This document shows, piece after piece, positions 1-12,537 of a stretch of DNA of 64,000 nucleotides. Where the stretch lies: assembly GCA_001600175.1 (NCBI GenBank), contig BCJC01000008.1:436781-500780 (forward strand), written 5' to 3'. The position numbers and the translations under genes were made by a program. This DNA is from Erythrobasidium yunnanense (lineage: Eukaryota > Basidiomycota > Cystobasidiomycetes > Erythrobasidiales > Erythrobasidiaceae). The notes below the pieces were generated by a model. That model made no database searches. It was not told the origin of the DNA and saw only the letters and a program-made list of their open reading frames with translations. The first letter of the stretch is position 1, and each line of letters opens with the position of its first letter.

Positions 1-492
1 ATCTCAATCTCCTGGCTGTCGGTGGATGGTATCAAAGCCTTGACATATAGGATGGTGTTGCCATCGTTTGTATCGACTGCAAGTCGCAGGCAGTCGTACT
101 GTCCAGAAAAATTCAGGTTGAGGGCGAAGACTTCGAACACGAGCAACACTTACAGGGGTGAGCTGTTCGGACGCAGCAGCCAACTGCTTGTCGCCATCTC
201 GTTGGCTGAAGAGAGGAACGTCCTTGATGATGAGATGGTAGCCGTGTTCCAGTAGGACAGGAAAGAACAGTTGCCATATCGATGAATCCCAGTGCTTCGT
301 TGAAGTCTGCAGATGGTACCGCTACAGCTCTTGATCCAATCCTCTTGTTGAAGAGCTACGAACCTTCCAGCGTTCTTCGTCATCATCGTCTGATGTGTTG
401 CTCGAAGACCGAGAAGATGACCATGCGAATCCATCTGAGATTGGAGACGGCCAAGCGCATTCGAAGTCGGTTGATTTGGTGGTACTGTCCAT
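1..492 (-). CDS. Partial unrecognised protein, runs off the left edge
   Basis: The first three exons of a minus-strand gene are visible. Exon 1 is 364-492, exon 2 is 154-306 (or 154-321 with an earlier acceptor), and exon 3 starts at 98 and leaves the window. All junctions keep phase 0 with GT-AG ends. In-frame ATGs at 525 and 528 could add 11-12 residues. The N-terminus is Ser/Asp-rich, with a DDDDEE run. It is followed by FFPVLLEHGYHL and, after intron 2, by a segment reading LRLAVDTNDGNTILYVK. This arrangement vaguely recalls the N-terminal lobe of basidiomycete kinase-like proteins, but no catalytic motif lies inside the window, so no function is assigned. Confidence 0.5.
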
Positions 493-528
493 GATGGGTT
501 GGTATATGGGTATGTTGAAATCCATCAT

Positions 529-1167
529 GAACAGCGAAGTAGTCTGAAGACGCCTGGAAGATCCAGACCGACTACTCTGGAAAGCGTCCGACAGCGGCGG
601 CGAGAATGGTATAGAGTTGCGGAACGACGAATACGGAAGAAATGATGCGATGCGAAGTGAAAGAGAAAGAGGAAGAAGCAAGAGGTACAGCTACCCCTTT
701 TTTGCTTGCCCAAGGATAGAACGTCCATCAACCGTTCTTGAACAAGGTGGAAGTAGCTGCACCATCACGGCAGCATGGCGTTGGGGAGAGTAGGAGGACG
801 ATGAGAGTATTGAGGATGTCCCTGCTGGTTGGATTGCTGGAATGCCAGCGCAGGTAAGCCGGGCCGCGATGACGCTACGAGAACCAGACTTGTAAGCCAG
901 CATCTGCTGGATCAGCAGCAGCCGCAAAGCAGCTGCCGCTCGTTGCCAGTACCTGATGCGTCTTCTTTGCTGGAATGAAAGCCAAAGACCTCTCCATTCT
1001 TGACGCTTTGAGACTGATATCAAATCGGACCACCTTTGCGTCCAGTCATCATTCATCTTCAAGGAAACCTGGCTTTTCTTCGCTTCACCAGCTCTTGTAT
1101 CAAGTCTTCATCCTACGGCAGTGTCTTCCCTGCGCCGTCTCTTCTGCACATTCGTTTTTCGAGCACA
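529..1167. other. Gene-free stretch, divergent promoter region
   Basis: About 640 bp between the start of the left-edge gene (minus) and glutathione peroxidase (plus). Open frames on both strands here lack ATG starts or family resemblance. It probably holds the two promoters and 5' leaders. No repeat or RNA gene was seen. Confidence 0.5.
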
Positions 1168-1864
1168 ATGTCGGCCAAACCATCGAGCTTCTGGGACCTG
1201 TCGGCGGAGTTGCCCAAAGGTGACAAGTTCGCGATGAAGGATATTCAAGGGAAGGTAGTCCTAGTCGTTAACGTCGCATCAAAGGTGCAGATTTGATAGT
1301 CAATATGACGGAACCGACAGATTGCTAATTAGGCGGCCTCCTGAACAGTGCGGATTCACGACACAATACACGGGACTTGAAGAACTGCAGAAGAAGTACC
1401 AAGATCAAGGCTTCACCATCCTCGGATTTCCCTGCAATCAGTTCGGGATGCAAGAGCCCGGGACGGATGAGCAGGTTGCACAATTCTGCAAGCTTACCTA
1501 CGATGTCTCCTTTCCCATAATGAAGAAGTCGGATGTCAACGGATCTAAAGTAAATCCGACATACGAATGGCTTAAGAGCCAGAAGTCAGGTTTACTCGGT
1601 CTGAGTCTGATAAAGTGGAATTTCGAGAAGGTATGGTATGTCAGGTCTCTCCAATATTCAAGTAATGACGCATGTCTTCGTCGTCTGCCCAGTTCCTTGT
1701 CGGCCGGGATGGGCAAGTCATTCAACGATACGGTAAGCATGCGTAGCGAATACGCCCGGGCGCTCAATCACAGAGTACTGATTCTGATTATACATATAGG
1801 CTCCACGACCAAGCCCAACGACCTCGCGAAAGATATCGAGAAAGCATTGGCAGCGGAAGCGTAA
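1168..1864 (+). CDS. Glutathione peroxidase-like thiol peroxidase
   Basis: Exons 1168-1284, 1349-1630, 1693-1732 and 1800-1864 give a 167-residue protein, the usual length for fungal Gpx/Hyr1. The family reduces peroxides; fungal members mostly use thioredoxin and also relay oxidant signals. Visible motifs are NVASKCGFT with the peroxidatic Cys in place of selenocysteine, FPCNQFGMQEPG, and IKWNFEKFLV carrying the Trp and Asn of the catalytic tetrad. Intron 1 splits the motif immediately before the Cys, and intron 2 falls inside WNFEK/FLV. The start at 1168 has a good context (CACAATGTC). An open frame continues upstream but has no ATG, so no mitochondrial presequence is supported. Confidence 0.93.
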
Positions 1865-2500
1865 TCAGGTTTTGGCCACTTCCATGAAGTCAAGTCGCAG
1901 TCGAAGGGAGCGATCAGATTCGTCCTCGCAGCAAGCATAAGCATAGATACAGACATACCATAGCTTCGCAATCTCTGTGACTCTTTGATTCCCTTTGTAA
2001 CCACTCATATCGAAGCTTCAGCGACATTTTGAGCTCGGTCTGGATGTTGAAGCAGGTCTCGGTCTGCGCAGCTGGTACCAGACCACTAGACAGCGTCTAC
2101 TGCGGCTGCGAACTCGCTAATGAGACGCTTCATGTGGTAGGCCTCGTCACACGTTCGAAGGCTTCGGCTGCTGGACTCGAGCGTGGAGCAGCCTAGCTTC
2201 AGTAACTAGGCGCGAGTGCGCCTTAGAGAAGCTGATAAACAATTGCAAGATGGCGCGTGCGAGCTGGAAAGTCGCGTGTGTCTTCGACGTGACGACGCGT
2301 TTATGCGTGCCTCAGACCCAACAGGTGAGCTGTCAAGCCAAAACTTACCACAGCTCGGTGTAAGTTGTTATTTGTGGGTTATGGATCATCTGTCATCACA
2401 TGTCTGCTCAGGAATGCAGGCCCTGAAAGACATTAACTGCGATGAGCGATGAAGGCCGCAGCAAGAGTATTTTTGCAGACAGCGAGCTCGAGCTACAGCC
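1865..2500. other. Gene-free stretch
   Basis: About 635 bp between the glutathione peroxidase stop and the GT61-like start, both genes on the plus strand. It should contain the terminator of the first and promoter of the second. I see no gene, repeat or RNA. Confidence 0.5.
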
Positions 2501-4454
2501 ATGAAACGATTCTGTCCTCTCACTATCGTGTCCTGCTTTCTGGCATTATTGTTCACTATGGAAGAAGACAAGCGGCCTCAGAAGCTTCACCTCTATATTC
2601 CTGCAGATGAAGAGACGCAGCCATTATGTATTCAGCGGCAGTCGCATGAACTCCCTAGCTTTCGCGGCCAAGTTACTTCTGGAATACTACATGTGTCCCA
2701 ATCGCATCAAACGCGCAGGAATCTGCTTGTTGCCAGTTTCCTCCTCCTCTGTGCTTCAGTCATTATCTTTAAGCCTCATTTGGCTATGATGGTACCGCCA
2801 GTCAGTCGAGAATGCTATATAGGATATACGAAGACATACGAACCTTCCTGACCCTTAATCTGTGCAGAGCTATCTTCGCGTGGATCGGCTACCGCCAGAA
2901 GCGTATATCAATCAGCTGCGTCACTACGAAGATTCGTCGGGTGCCCTAGCATCTGCATATACTGCAGCTTGGAATAATACGAACGGAAGAGAAGTAGCCG
3001 TGAAGGTCTGTCACCATCGAAGGATATGCATCGAAGGCCGGGAGAGACTCAGCAAACGTGTCCAATACTACTTAGCCGCTGACAAGACCGTCGGAGATGC
3101 CCCTGAGGTTCAAGAAGCAATCAGTCCATGTTTCCAGACGATTCATCCGAAAGAAGAGCATTTTGGACTGGTAGATTTGAACACGTATAAGAAGCCAGTG
3201 ACTTGGGTCAAGGGAAAGACTCTTGGCTTCTTAAAGGATGAAGATGGTGCGCATCCGGCTGCATGGGGCAGATTCTGGACGTCTTTCCTGTCTGCAGCTA
3301 TCAAAGCGCGGCCTATCTTTGAGAAAGCAGGATTGGATGCACATCGTTTCTTCGATCATTATCAGGTATGGAGAATGTTTCGTTCTACCATATTTAATGT
3401 AGGCTGACGAGTCGCAACGATAGCTCTTCGAACAGGTTGTTGATCTGACGGGCTGGAACCAATTCTTCATGACGGCCGCAACTACCGCTGCGCGTAGCTC
3501 GTTGCATGGAGGTCGCTTTGAAAAGCTTTGGCATTCTGTCGGACGACTGCCATCGATAAGCAGCAGGGCGCCTGCGTTCTTCCAGAATCGGCAATACGCT
3601 ACTTGGGCGGACGAGCGGGCCTTCTTGGATACGGATGGTCTGACCTGCTTTGAGGAGATGGTATCAGTTGCAAGAGACGTGGATTACTACCTCGATACAG
3701 CGCACGCCAGATACCTGCGAAAAGTCGTGAGCCTCTGCTACGCTTATGCTGCTTGCGAAGACGAGCAGGATGCTTGCTAACGTGATTGTCTGCTTACAGG
3801 GTCTGGACGCGCTCGGCCTGCCAGAACACCGAACACGACCATGCCAGAAGGAGAAGCTCAACATCGTCTACTTGCGGCGGGATCGACCAGTATGGAACGA
3901 AGCGGAAGTGCTCGAAGCCTTGCAGAGTTTGGGCGTACCGATATCTATACGAGAGATAGACGGGTCGACACCGTATGCTACCCAGGTCGACATCTTCTAT
4001 TCTGCCGACATCGTGGTATCTGTACATGGATCACAGCTTCAGAATCAACACTTCATGGAGCCAGGATCAGCGATCCTACAGTTCTTCCCTTACCATTATT
4101 GGAATGTTGGTCAGCAGAAGCTGGCGCAATGGACTGAAGTCCAGGTCGTCGAGATGAGAAACAACAGCTTACCTCCTCGAGGGCTCGTTGCTGCCATGGA
4201 GAATCCCAGCTACCTTGCTCGATGGGACCGGGTGAACGCGTCGATACCGGAGTTTCCGACTGAACAGGCATGTAACGGGGTCATGCGGTGCTAGTGAGTA
4301 CTCCATCGGAAATACTGCTCAGATCTAACTATCGTTCTAACACTTCAGTCAAAGTTCCCGTGACCTAGGTGTCTATGTCAACATCGCTGAGCTGAAGCAG
4401 CACATGGCTGAATTACTCTCGAATTTTGAAGAGAGAGACGAGTGTGAGATATAG
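2501..4454 (+). CDS. GT61-like (DUF563) type II membrane glycosyltransferase
   Basis: Exons 2501-2791, 2868-3365, 3424-3726, 3800-4293 and 4349-4454 encode 563 residues. A hydrophobic anchor (NLLVASFLLLCASVIIF, about residues 73-90) follows a polar N-terminus, as in Golgi type II transferases. A second ATG at 2558 would remove a short hydrophobic leader and may be the real start. The C-terminal half carries IVYLRRD, then VSVHGSQLQNQHFMEPGS and ILQFFP. This matches the DUF563/GT61 pattern of a strand ending in HG, then N-x-x-FM-x-PGS. GT61 enzymes transfer xylose, arabinose or GlcNAc to glycans; the substrate here cannot be read. The last intron is needed to pass a stop at 4292 and adds 35 residues. 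A GT17-like transferase follows on the same strand. Confidence 0.8.
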
Positions 4455-4830
4455 ATGGAGGTTGGCAGAAAATGTTGGCAGTAAATAGATGGCTAGAGCT
4501 CGACAGTGGGGTGGTAGTTCCGCAGAGATATGGACTCTTGTTATGGGGAAGTCTGTTTGATGTTGTGCACAGAAGAATACGCCTCGTAGCACAGCAAGCA
4601 TAGGCATTTGTCGTCGTGAGGTAAGGAAAGGTAAGATGGAAACCGAAGATGAGGACGAAGAGAGAAAGGAGGGCAGAGCAGCGATACTTCAATCCATTAT
4701 GCAAGTCTGACTAGCGTCCAGGACTTGAGTTTGAATACACTTTTGCGTCGTGCCGGCGAAGGTTTGACGCGCCCATTCGTTTGAAAGAGGTTAAGTTCAG
4801 CTATCCAACAAAGCCGATGTGCCTTTAGGC
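4455..4830. other. Gene-free stretch between two glycosyltransferases
   Basis: About 375 bp. An open frame on the minus strand here has no ATG and no resemblance to a known family. Terminator and promoter functions are assumed. Confidence 0.4.
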
Positions 4831-6216
4831 ATGCGACCATCAGCAGCAGCCTCTGCTGTGATTCCTGGACTGCAGCTACGCTCGAAGCGACGTTTGATTG
4901 CTGCTGTGCTACTGTCGCTGTTCGGAGCCCTCTGCCTGTTTCACCTCGATGACGCCCTCTCTGTGCACCTGCGGGCAAGCTGCCTTTGTACGAGCTGTGG
5001 ATCTCAAGAATGCTGATTACTGATTGCAGGATCTCGGATACATCACTCGCCCGGTTCGTCAAATACGAAACAGGCGTGCTGTCAAGTATGGCTGACCAGG
5101 AAATCCCTGCAGATTTGGGATAAAGCGCCTGTCCCCTTCACGACTGTGTATACTCTGAATGCTACGGTCGACCCAAGTGCAACCGACTTTTGCGAAAGAC
5201 ACCGCTTGGACCCCTCAGCATCACATCCTAAAATCTACGATGCAGTCATCTTCTCTGTTGAGCTGGACCTTCTAGAGGTTCGCATACACGAACTCTATGA
5301 CGTGATCGATATCTTCGTTATCGTCGAATCCAACGTGACTTTCTCTGGCGAGCCAAAGCCATTGGTCTACCACGAGAATAGCGATCGCTTCCGCTTCGCA
5401 CAAGACAAGATCGTTTACCACGCAGTCACAGATCTGCATGTGTATTCTCCGGCATCGGACGGCAGTCTTCGTAAGGAAACTGCTCAGAGAAAGGAAAACC
5501 CGATGGACAATGAGATACGGATGAGGCAAGGCGTTGGCAGCGTGATAAGCAGCTTACGGCCAGAGGCGGGCTCTCTTATCGTGCAAAGTGATGTGGATGA
5601 GATGCCTTCAGCGCAAGCTCTGAAGCTACTCAAACAGTGCTCAGGCTGGGGCGATGCCATACACCTAGGCATGCCAACCTATCTATACTCTTTCGAGTTC
5701 CCAATGCAGAGGACAGAAGCGGACAATGGCGTAGGACAAGGTCATGGTCCACGCCAGACTAGAGCTTCCGTCAAGCGATATAAACCGAACGGGACAAGCT
5801 ATACCCATTCGCGAATCACGGACACGATACTGGAGCGTGCTGGCTGGCACTGTACCTTTTGCTTCAGGTACCTACAAGACTTTGTCTTCAAGATGACGTG
5901 CGTGGCCCTTTAATGCTCTGCCTGCGACCGAAGTTGAGCGAGGCCTTTGTATTACAGATCGTACTCGCACAACGATCGTGTAACATCCTCATCGCAACTC
6001 GCCTTCTCGCAGATTCAGAAGAAAATCTGCGCTGGAAAGGACGTGTTCGATATGCTGCCCGAGGTATATGACTTCAGCAGTCTCATCAAGCAGTTTGGAC
6101 CCATACCACGGTCTACACAAACAGACGGGCTGCCTAGCTATCTCTTGGAAAGCAAAGAGCAAATGCGCTACCTGCTGCCTGGTGGATGTCAGCGAGAAGC
6201 GAAGCCTGGAGGCTAG
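4831..6216 (+). CDS. GT17-like N-acetylglucosaminyltransferase family protein
   Basis: Preferred exons are 4831-4974, 5030-5053, 5113-5897 and 5958-6216 (403 residues). The first intron then uses a GC-AG pair (GCAAGC donor); a weaker GTGCAC donor after 4962 keeps the same frame. The N-terminus has a membrane anchor (LIAAVLLSLFGALCLF). The catalytic region has the GT17 landmarks YDAVIFSVELDLLEVR, FVIVESNVTFSG, SDVDEMPS and AGWHCTFCF, then SYSHNDRV across the last junction. GT17 is the MGAT3 family, which transfers GlcNAc onto the core mannose of N-glycans. Fungal members are common but their acceptors are largely unknown. The 24-nt exon encodes only DLGYITRP. Confidence 0.85.
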
Positions 6217-6720
6217 GAGAAGCTTCCCGTCGGCTAGATTCTACTCACTACTTGGTACCGGACTGTGCCACCTACATCATCCGGCAGCGGCAGCATGCCA
6301 ACCTCGCTAGCTCATGGACAGATGGACAAGGCGCCCAGCAAAGGCAGCGACAACTGCCTGCAGATTCAGCGTGAGCGCGACCAGTGCCTTTTTCACAAAT
6401 AGGAGTCAGAATTGGGTGTTCTGGTTGTTCGGCGAGCTCGGCGAGCCGTCTGCTGAAGGACTGAAGTTCAGTCGAGAAGCGAGGCGTGGCGAGTTGTTAG
6501 TAGCCTTGTTAGCACTTAGGTAAACTACGCTTCTACTGGTCTTACTGTACATAGCATTTACGACTGAGCAGCAGACAAATTTTCTAGGTTTTGCAGATGT
6601 GGGAAATGCTATCATGGAGTAAAGAAGACGCTAAACAAGGGATGCCGAGTATGCTCTGATTCCAGAAAGTACTATCAGCTGCCTTCCTTTTGTAACAAGT
6701 AGCGAGCGACACTTACGGTC
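6217..6720. other. Gene-free convergent region
   Basis: About 500 bp between the stops of the GT17-like gene (plus) and the C2H2 gene (minus). Only 3' ends are expected here. No conserved frame or repeat was noted. Confidence 0.5.
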
Positions 6721-9700
6721 CTAGACGTAAACAGAAGGCGAGCCGATCGCGTGCAATTGCCGTTCCTGCTGTTGCTGCGCTGCGCATGACTGAAAAGACT
6801 CCTGTTCCGCCTTTGGGGTGCTTGAAGTGGAGTTGAAGTCTCTGTGGTCCTCGTCACCTCGCTTCTGTCTCTTGCGTGGGCTTGGAGAAGAGGAAAGTGC
6901 ATGTAGAGCAAGGAGGTTGTCGATAGCATCATCCGTTGCGTCGTTGGCGTCCATTCGATTCCACCCAGATAAGCCGAGATTGGAAGGGGTGTGTCTAGCG
7001 GATTGCGTCGATGCAAGCGTTGGGAAGCGAGAGGGAAGTGAAGTAGACCTTTCGGCGCTCATCGTTCTCCTGGATCGAGCAGAAAGAGCTGGAGGAGAGA
7101 GCGAGCCGGAGCTTGGGGTGTATGCAGTGTCTATCGGATTGTGGGAGGTTGAAGGGATGTCTCCGGTGTCATAATGATGTTGCTGTTGAAAATGATGATG
7201 GAAGTGCTCTTGGTGATAAGAAGCAGAAGAAGATTGATCCTGCGGGTAGGAAGAAGAGTATAGGACAGAAGAAGAGCGGTAATGATAGTACCGATAATGC
7301 GATGGTGAAGAAGGGGAAGAGAAAGAAGGATTCAGGTAGGGAGGGTAAGAACCTGATGGAATCGCAGGCGCGTGCATGCTTGGAAAGGTGCGTACCAATA
7401 CGGGTTGAGGCAGTGGTGTACCTCCCTCTCTCTCCATATTACCCTCCATCTCGCCAATACGGAATGCTACTCCTTCATTGCTGCTGCTGCAGCTGTTGTT
7501 GTTGTTGGAGTTGCTGTTGTGGATACGATTCTTGATCCTTGAATTCTGAGGAGCATCAGAAGACAGGTTAGCGAAGCCAGTTCCAAGTATGCCAGACGAG
7601 GAAGGGTCAGAGTCAGGTAGTTTAGCCAAAGGATGGTGAGAGGGGATTAGCGGGTCAGTAAAAGTAGTAGTAGTAGTAGGACCAGTGCCATCATCAGAGG
7701 TATCAGACAGTGCTGGGATGAGGGAGCGGGTAGAGGGATCATCATGGTTATGAGCAGCACCCTCTTCCAGTACTGTTGAAGCATGGGAGGAGGGCGACAG
7801 AGCCAGCGCATCGAAAGCCAGACCAGAAGGCTTGTCATCGCGATCATAGTGCGGCTTCAGTAACTGCTGCTGCTGCTGCTTTCTCATCTGTTTCTTTTGC
7901 CTGTGCAGAGCTTGAGCATGGGCCTCTGCTACGGACGTCAGATCACGCAGCATAGGCTTTGCCAGATCCCGAGGACGACTCGTAGAAGTATGCAAGTCAT
8001 CCCCAGTCTCATCGTCTGCCGTTGTTGTCGTTGATGAAGATGATTCATTCTCGCTCAGGGTCGTCATAGTACGCGAGGAGGGAGACACAGATGCGTATGC
8101 GTTGTCGAAGCGATAGCCGTAGTGGTTGGGGTTGTTAGAAGTAGAGGAACGGGAGGAAGAAGAGGATGTGAGCTGACCTGATGGAGATGCTTGGCGGTAT
8201 GCATTTGGTGGGTATGGGTATGGATGACCAGCTTGAGTACCATTCAGCGTGTAGGGGTTGCCACCCTGCTGCTGTAGCTGCTGCTGCTGTTGCTGCTGCT
8301 GCATATAAAGTTGCATCTGATCTGGCTGCTTGCCGGGTGCTGGATGGCCGCCGTTGTAGTGTTGCTGAAGAGGGGCACCCTGCTGCATATCGTGTGGAGG
8401 AGCAGCTGCACCAGCATTGCTTCCGTTGCCCGGTTGAGGTGGTGCACCGTTACCACCAGGGTTCGGATAAGCGGGTCCAGCAGGATATAAGCGATCAGAA
8501 GCTACAGATATCAGGGTAGCAAAGGAGGGTAGAGTGACTCTACCTCCTAGAGCTTGCTGTTGTTGAAGCTGCTGTTGATGCATGGCTGCCTGTTGCTGAT
8601 GGTAGGCATCGGCACCGTAGGCTTGTTGTCCCGGCATTCCGGGAGGAGGAGGACCTCTGGACGGTCCCATTCCGCCAGCTGTCATGGGCGTGACGGGAGA
8701 GAGAGAAGTATCGCTGTTTGAATCTGAAAGAGGAGAAGAAGGAGGGAGTAAAGAAGCAGAAAGATTAGGCCTGTTATTATAGATGCTACTGTTGCCCGTG
8801 AAAGAAGGGATCCTCTTCTTGGTCCTTTGACGAGCAGCAGCAGCACGGTTAGAAGTGGAAGAAAGTCCCGAACCTTGGCGCTCCCGAGTAGTCGCGGTCG
8901 TAGCGGTAGCTCGACTTCTTCGGCCATCGTAGGGCGAAGAAGACGAAGATGAGATCGGGTTTGCGGATCCATTCAAGCTTGGAAAAGTTAGAGGCGGAGG
9001 CGGATGATGGTGGTGATAGTGGTGTGAACCAGCTCGGTTCGAGGCATAGCCACCCATACCAGGAGGTCCATTTGGCGGACCATGCGGAGGAGGAGGAGGA
9101 GGGTACTGGCTGACTTGAGGTGAGTAGCCTTGGTAAGGACCTCGAGGATCGTAATCATACTCATCCTCTCCTTCACCATCGACATTGTCCATGAATTCAC
9201 TTTTATCGTCTTCTTCCTCCTGTTTTGCAACACTGCTGTTTGCAGAATTGGCAGCTCGTTTTGCTCGCGCTTGAGCAGCGGAGACCTTGACGCCTGCGTG
9301 AGTTTTGGATGCTCTCGCTGAAAGTGAGGAATGCAGAGTGGATAGCTGCTCAAGCATCTCTGCATTGGCTTCCGTCTGATCATGATGAACTGTCTGGGAA
9401 TGCTGGCGGAGCTGCAACCCAATTAAACATTAGCAAATGATCTCATGATGCTTTCTGTATAATGATGACCCACATTGTCCAATCGACTGAAAGCTCGTCC
9501 GCACCTGCACTTGAACGGTCTTTCTCCCGTATGTTTTCTAATATGTCTAGCCAGATGTTCCGATCTCGAGAAGACCATCGTACAGTCTCCATATCCTTTA
9601 CACTGGAAGACTTTGGTCTGTCCACTTCCACTCGCAGCGGGGGAAGCACTTCCCGAAGATGCCGCTGCATTTAAGGCAGATTGTCGTCGCTTGGCGGGTA

Positions 9701-10727
9701 CATTGCTCTTACTTCGGCCTTTGGACTTGGTTGCGGATGAAGAGGCACCGCCTGCTATTGAGCTGGGAGGAGCGGGAGTGAGAGCTGCGTCACCTCCTTC
9801 GGCTTTGATAGTGCCATCGTTATTGGGATCCCCTCCTTCGGCAGAAGCTGCGTTCGAAGCTTCCATTGCTGAAGCTACAGCTGTGAGGTCCTGACTTGCT
9901 GCTGTACCGACGACTCCTCTTCGAGGTGCTCGGCTGCGGGTTGTACCAGCTGCTGCAGCCCTTCCCTTTGCTCTGCCTTTGCCTCTGGCGGATGAAGCAG
10001 TCGATGTTCTACTTCGTCTGTTACCTCGTCCAGAAGCAACGTACTCGTCTCCATCATCGTTATTATCGAAATCGTCGTCCTCGTCGTCCAGTTCAAAATC
10101 TGGTTCCTGATCCTCAAGCTTGAATGCTTTATCTTGTTTGTCATCATCGCTGTCATCATCGTCTGGATCCTCATCTTCGACTTGAGTGCGCTGTGACTTG
10201 GACAGGGTCGACGTGCGGGTTGCCCCTCGCCTTATAGATAGGTTTCGTGAAGCGAGACCGGGTGAAAGTGATGGTCGCCTAGCTGCGTTTGCAGTCATGT
10301 CGAAAGCAGATGCAGAAGAGGGTGATAGGTTGGACGCGCTACCACTTTGCTGTGTAGCTGTTGCCGGACCTCCAGCAGTAGCTGCAGCTCCGGCATTAGG
10401 AGTGCCAATTGCAGGCGTAGCTCCAGTATTGGGACTACCAGCAGCAGCTTGAGACGATTGCGCGTTGTTGGTGACGAGGGGTGGTCCAGTCAGAGGTGAA
10501 GCAGAGGCGTGTAGAGGCGGAGTATAGTAGGGCGAGGGTAAGGGAGCAAAGCTGTTTGTAGCGACTGCCTGATGGGCTGATGCCCATGGATGATGGTGTA
10601 GAGCTTGCTGATTGCCTCCTGCGATGTAGATCAAGGGCGCGAGACCGGGAGTTTGGGTCGACTGAGCCGTCTGCCCGGATGCACCTGGCTGCTGCTGAGC
10701 CTGCTGCTGGCTGTTTTGGCTGGCCAT
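6721..10727 (-). CDS. Large low-complexity C2H2 zinc-finger transcription factor
   Basis: Two exons, 9474-10727 and 6721-9411, encode about 1314 residues. Two adjacent fingers straddle the intron. The first is [13 protein letters not shown] followed by [12 protein letters not shown]. The second is [14 protein letters not shown], joined to LRQHSQTVH. This pair is typical of the Usv1/Rgm1/Com2/Rsv group of fungal stress and carbon regulators. The fingers sit at about residues 385-430. The rest is Ser/Gln/Pro/His-rich, with a poly-Gln region near 8260-8300, an acidic stretch before the fingers (about 10030-10190) and many basic patches. The ATG at 10727 is the first in frame; the upstream open frame has none. 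Extra introns inside the 2.7-kb exon cannot be excluded. Confidence 0.85.
8225..8310. repeat. CTG/CAG-rich poly-Gln microsatellite
   Basis: An imperfect run of CTG/TTG triplets on the plus strand reads as consecutive Gln codons in the minus-strand C2H2 gene. Mixed CAG/CAA codons suggest a tolerated, moderately stable tract. Similar shorter runs occur at 7860-7885 and 8550-8610. Confidence 0.7.
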
Positions 10728-11499
10728 GGTCGCTGCTGTCCAGGAGAGAGGAGAAGGTACAGATGGAAGTATGGGATCTCGCGCGCTCTCCACTCTGATT
10801 TCAGCTGGGACTGGCTGGCTGCGAAATCCAGTTCCGAAGGTCGAGGTAGGAAGGAGCAATTTTTAGCGGGTAAAAGGCAGCAGCTACAGCGAATGTGGAC
10901 ATACCTTGCAAACGTAGATGTAGCTCTATTTAGCTGTAAGCTCGCGAGCCAAAATGATTGACCGCCCTGGAATTTGAGCGCCCTCAAATCAGGACCAGGC
11001 CCAGGGCGAGCCAGGGAGAACTCGACTGACCTGTCAGCGCGGTGCAGCGAGAAGTGACTGCTACCACAATCAAGAGAACGTAGTGTATGTATGTAGTCTG
11101 CTTTCACGCTGCGAAGAAGAGCGCGGTGGGGATCAGCTTCTCGAGCTCCTTCGAGCTTTTTACCTGGGATCTCGCTGAGTAGCTATAGAGCTATGCAGCC
11201 TTGATCCTTGTCTTGCTGCTTTTACGACTGCGCTTTTGGCAGCCTTTTGCTTGCGCTTCCGCAAGTCGCGAAACGACCTAGAGCCTAGCTGAGCGCGGGA
11301 TGGATGGAGCCAAAAGAACCTTCATGCAAGTACGCAGAAATGCCAGAAGAAGCGGGTGCAGCAAGGTGTATTGTGGATGTAGATACAACAATGTAGAATC
11401 AAGTATCGCATATTAATACTGCTCGCGAAAAAGCTAGATTCTGGCGACTCGTCGTTGACCGCGTGCGCTGGCTCTTTCTCCTGCAAACAACCGATAGCC
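10728..11499. other. Divergent promoter region between the C2H2 gene and HIS3
   Basis: About 770 bp separating two outward-facing genes. No conserved frame was seen. I looked for a Gcn4-type TGASTCA site expected for histidine genes and did not find a clear one. Confidence 0.5.
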
Positions 11500-12537
11500 A
11501 TGAACGGGACATCAGGCAGTAGCAGCGTCAGGACAGCGACAGTGTCGCGCAGAACGGCGTGGGTATCGCCAATTGTCGATTAGTTGAAGGGAGAAAGCTG
11601 AAACTTGAACGCAGAGAGACCGATATCGAAGTGACTATCTCGCTGGATGTCTCAGCGCAGTCGCCGCAAGATATCAAAGTCGCTTCTGGCATCGGATTCT
11701 TGGACCATGTTGGCCTTGGTCCATCAAAGCTGAATTGACTGGAAACTGACCTTCATATCGTGTAAAGATGCTCACTGCCCTCGCCAAACATGGAGGTTCG
11801 GCCTGCTTTCTGTTTCTCTGCACTGATACGAATGCTGAGGAGTAGTGTCACAGGCATGTCTCTTCACCTCAAATGCAATGGCGACCTGTGGATAGACGAT
11901 CATCATTCTGCGGAGGATTGTGCTTTGGCGCTTGGAGCAGGTACGTCTTAATCACGCAAATCATGCATCTACTGATTGACCTTATTAATGCTGCGACAGC
12001 CTTCAAACAAGCCCTTGGCGAGCGTAAAGGCATCAAGCGATATGGGAGTGCATACGCACCTCTTGACGAGGTAAACACTGTTCTCTACATTTTCAAGCTG
12101 TATCTCAGGCTGATTGATGCATTTGCAGGCCCTCTCGCGAGCCGTAGTAGACATCTCTTCGCGACCTTACTGTGTCGCAGAGCTAGGTCTAGTAAGTAGC
12201 CTTCCGCCTCACAAGGACTACAGTGTGAGTACTTACCTACGAATTGTGCAGAAACGCGAAAAGATCGGTGATCTATCATGCGAGATGATTCCGCACGTCT
12301 TCCAATCATTCGCACAAGAAGCCGGTATTACACTGCATGTGGACTGCATACGTGGCGAAAACGACCATCACCGGTAAGTCCTCCTTGTCAGCCACTGCTA
12401 GAAGCCTTGCTGAATTTACGATATTGGATGACAGGGCGGAATCAGCTTTCAAAGCGCTCGCGCTGGCGCTCAGACAAGCTATCACATTGACGGGTAGAGA
12501 TGATGTACCGAGTACGAAGGGCGTCTTGGCCGTGTAG
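11500..12537 (+). CDS. HIS3: Imidazoleglycerol-phosphate dehydratase
   Basis: Eight small exons: 11500-11558, 11615-11708, 11768-11795, 11854-11940, 12000-12070, 12129-12191, 12252-12373 and 12435-12537. All phases agree and the product is 208 residues, the normal length. The enzyme removes water from imidazoleglycerol phosphate in step six of histidine synthesis, using two Mn ions. Metal-binding signatures are clear: [29 protein letters not shown] and [15 protein letters not shown]. The 28-nt third exon holds only MLTALAKHG. The neighbours on either side are transcription factors on the opposite strand; nothing suggests a shared pathway. Confidence 0.96.

Noticed and set aside
1036-1167. Possible mitochondrial presequence for the glutathione peroxidase
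   Set aside because: The frame is open upstream and Ser/Arg/His-rich, but it contains no ATG before 1168, so a dual-targeted form would need a non-AUG start. Not supported.
4378-4704. Minus-strand open frame after the GT61-like gene with a hydrophobic start
   Set aside because: It begins without ATG and overlaps the last exon of the GT61-like gene, which matches its family frame.
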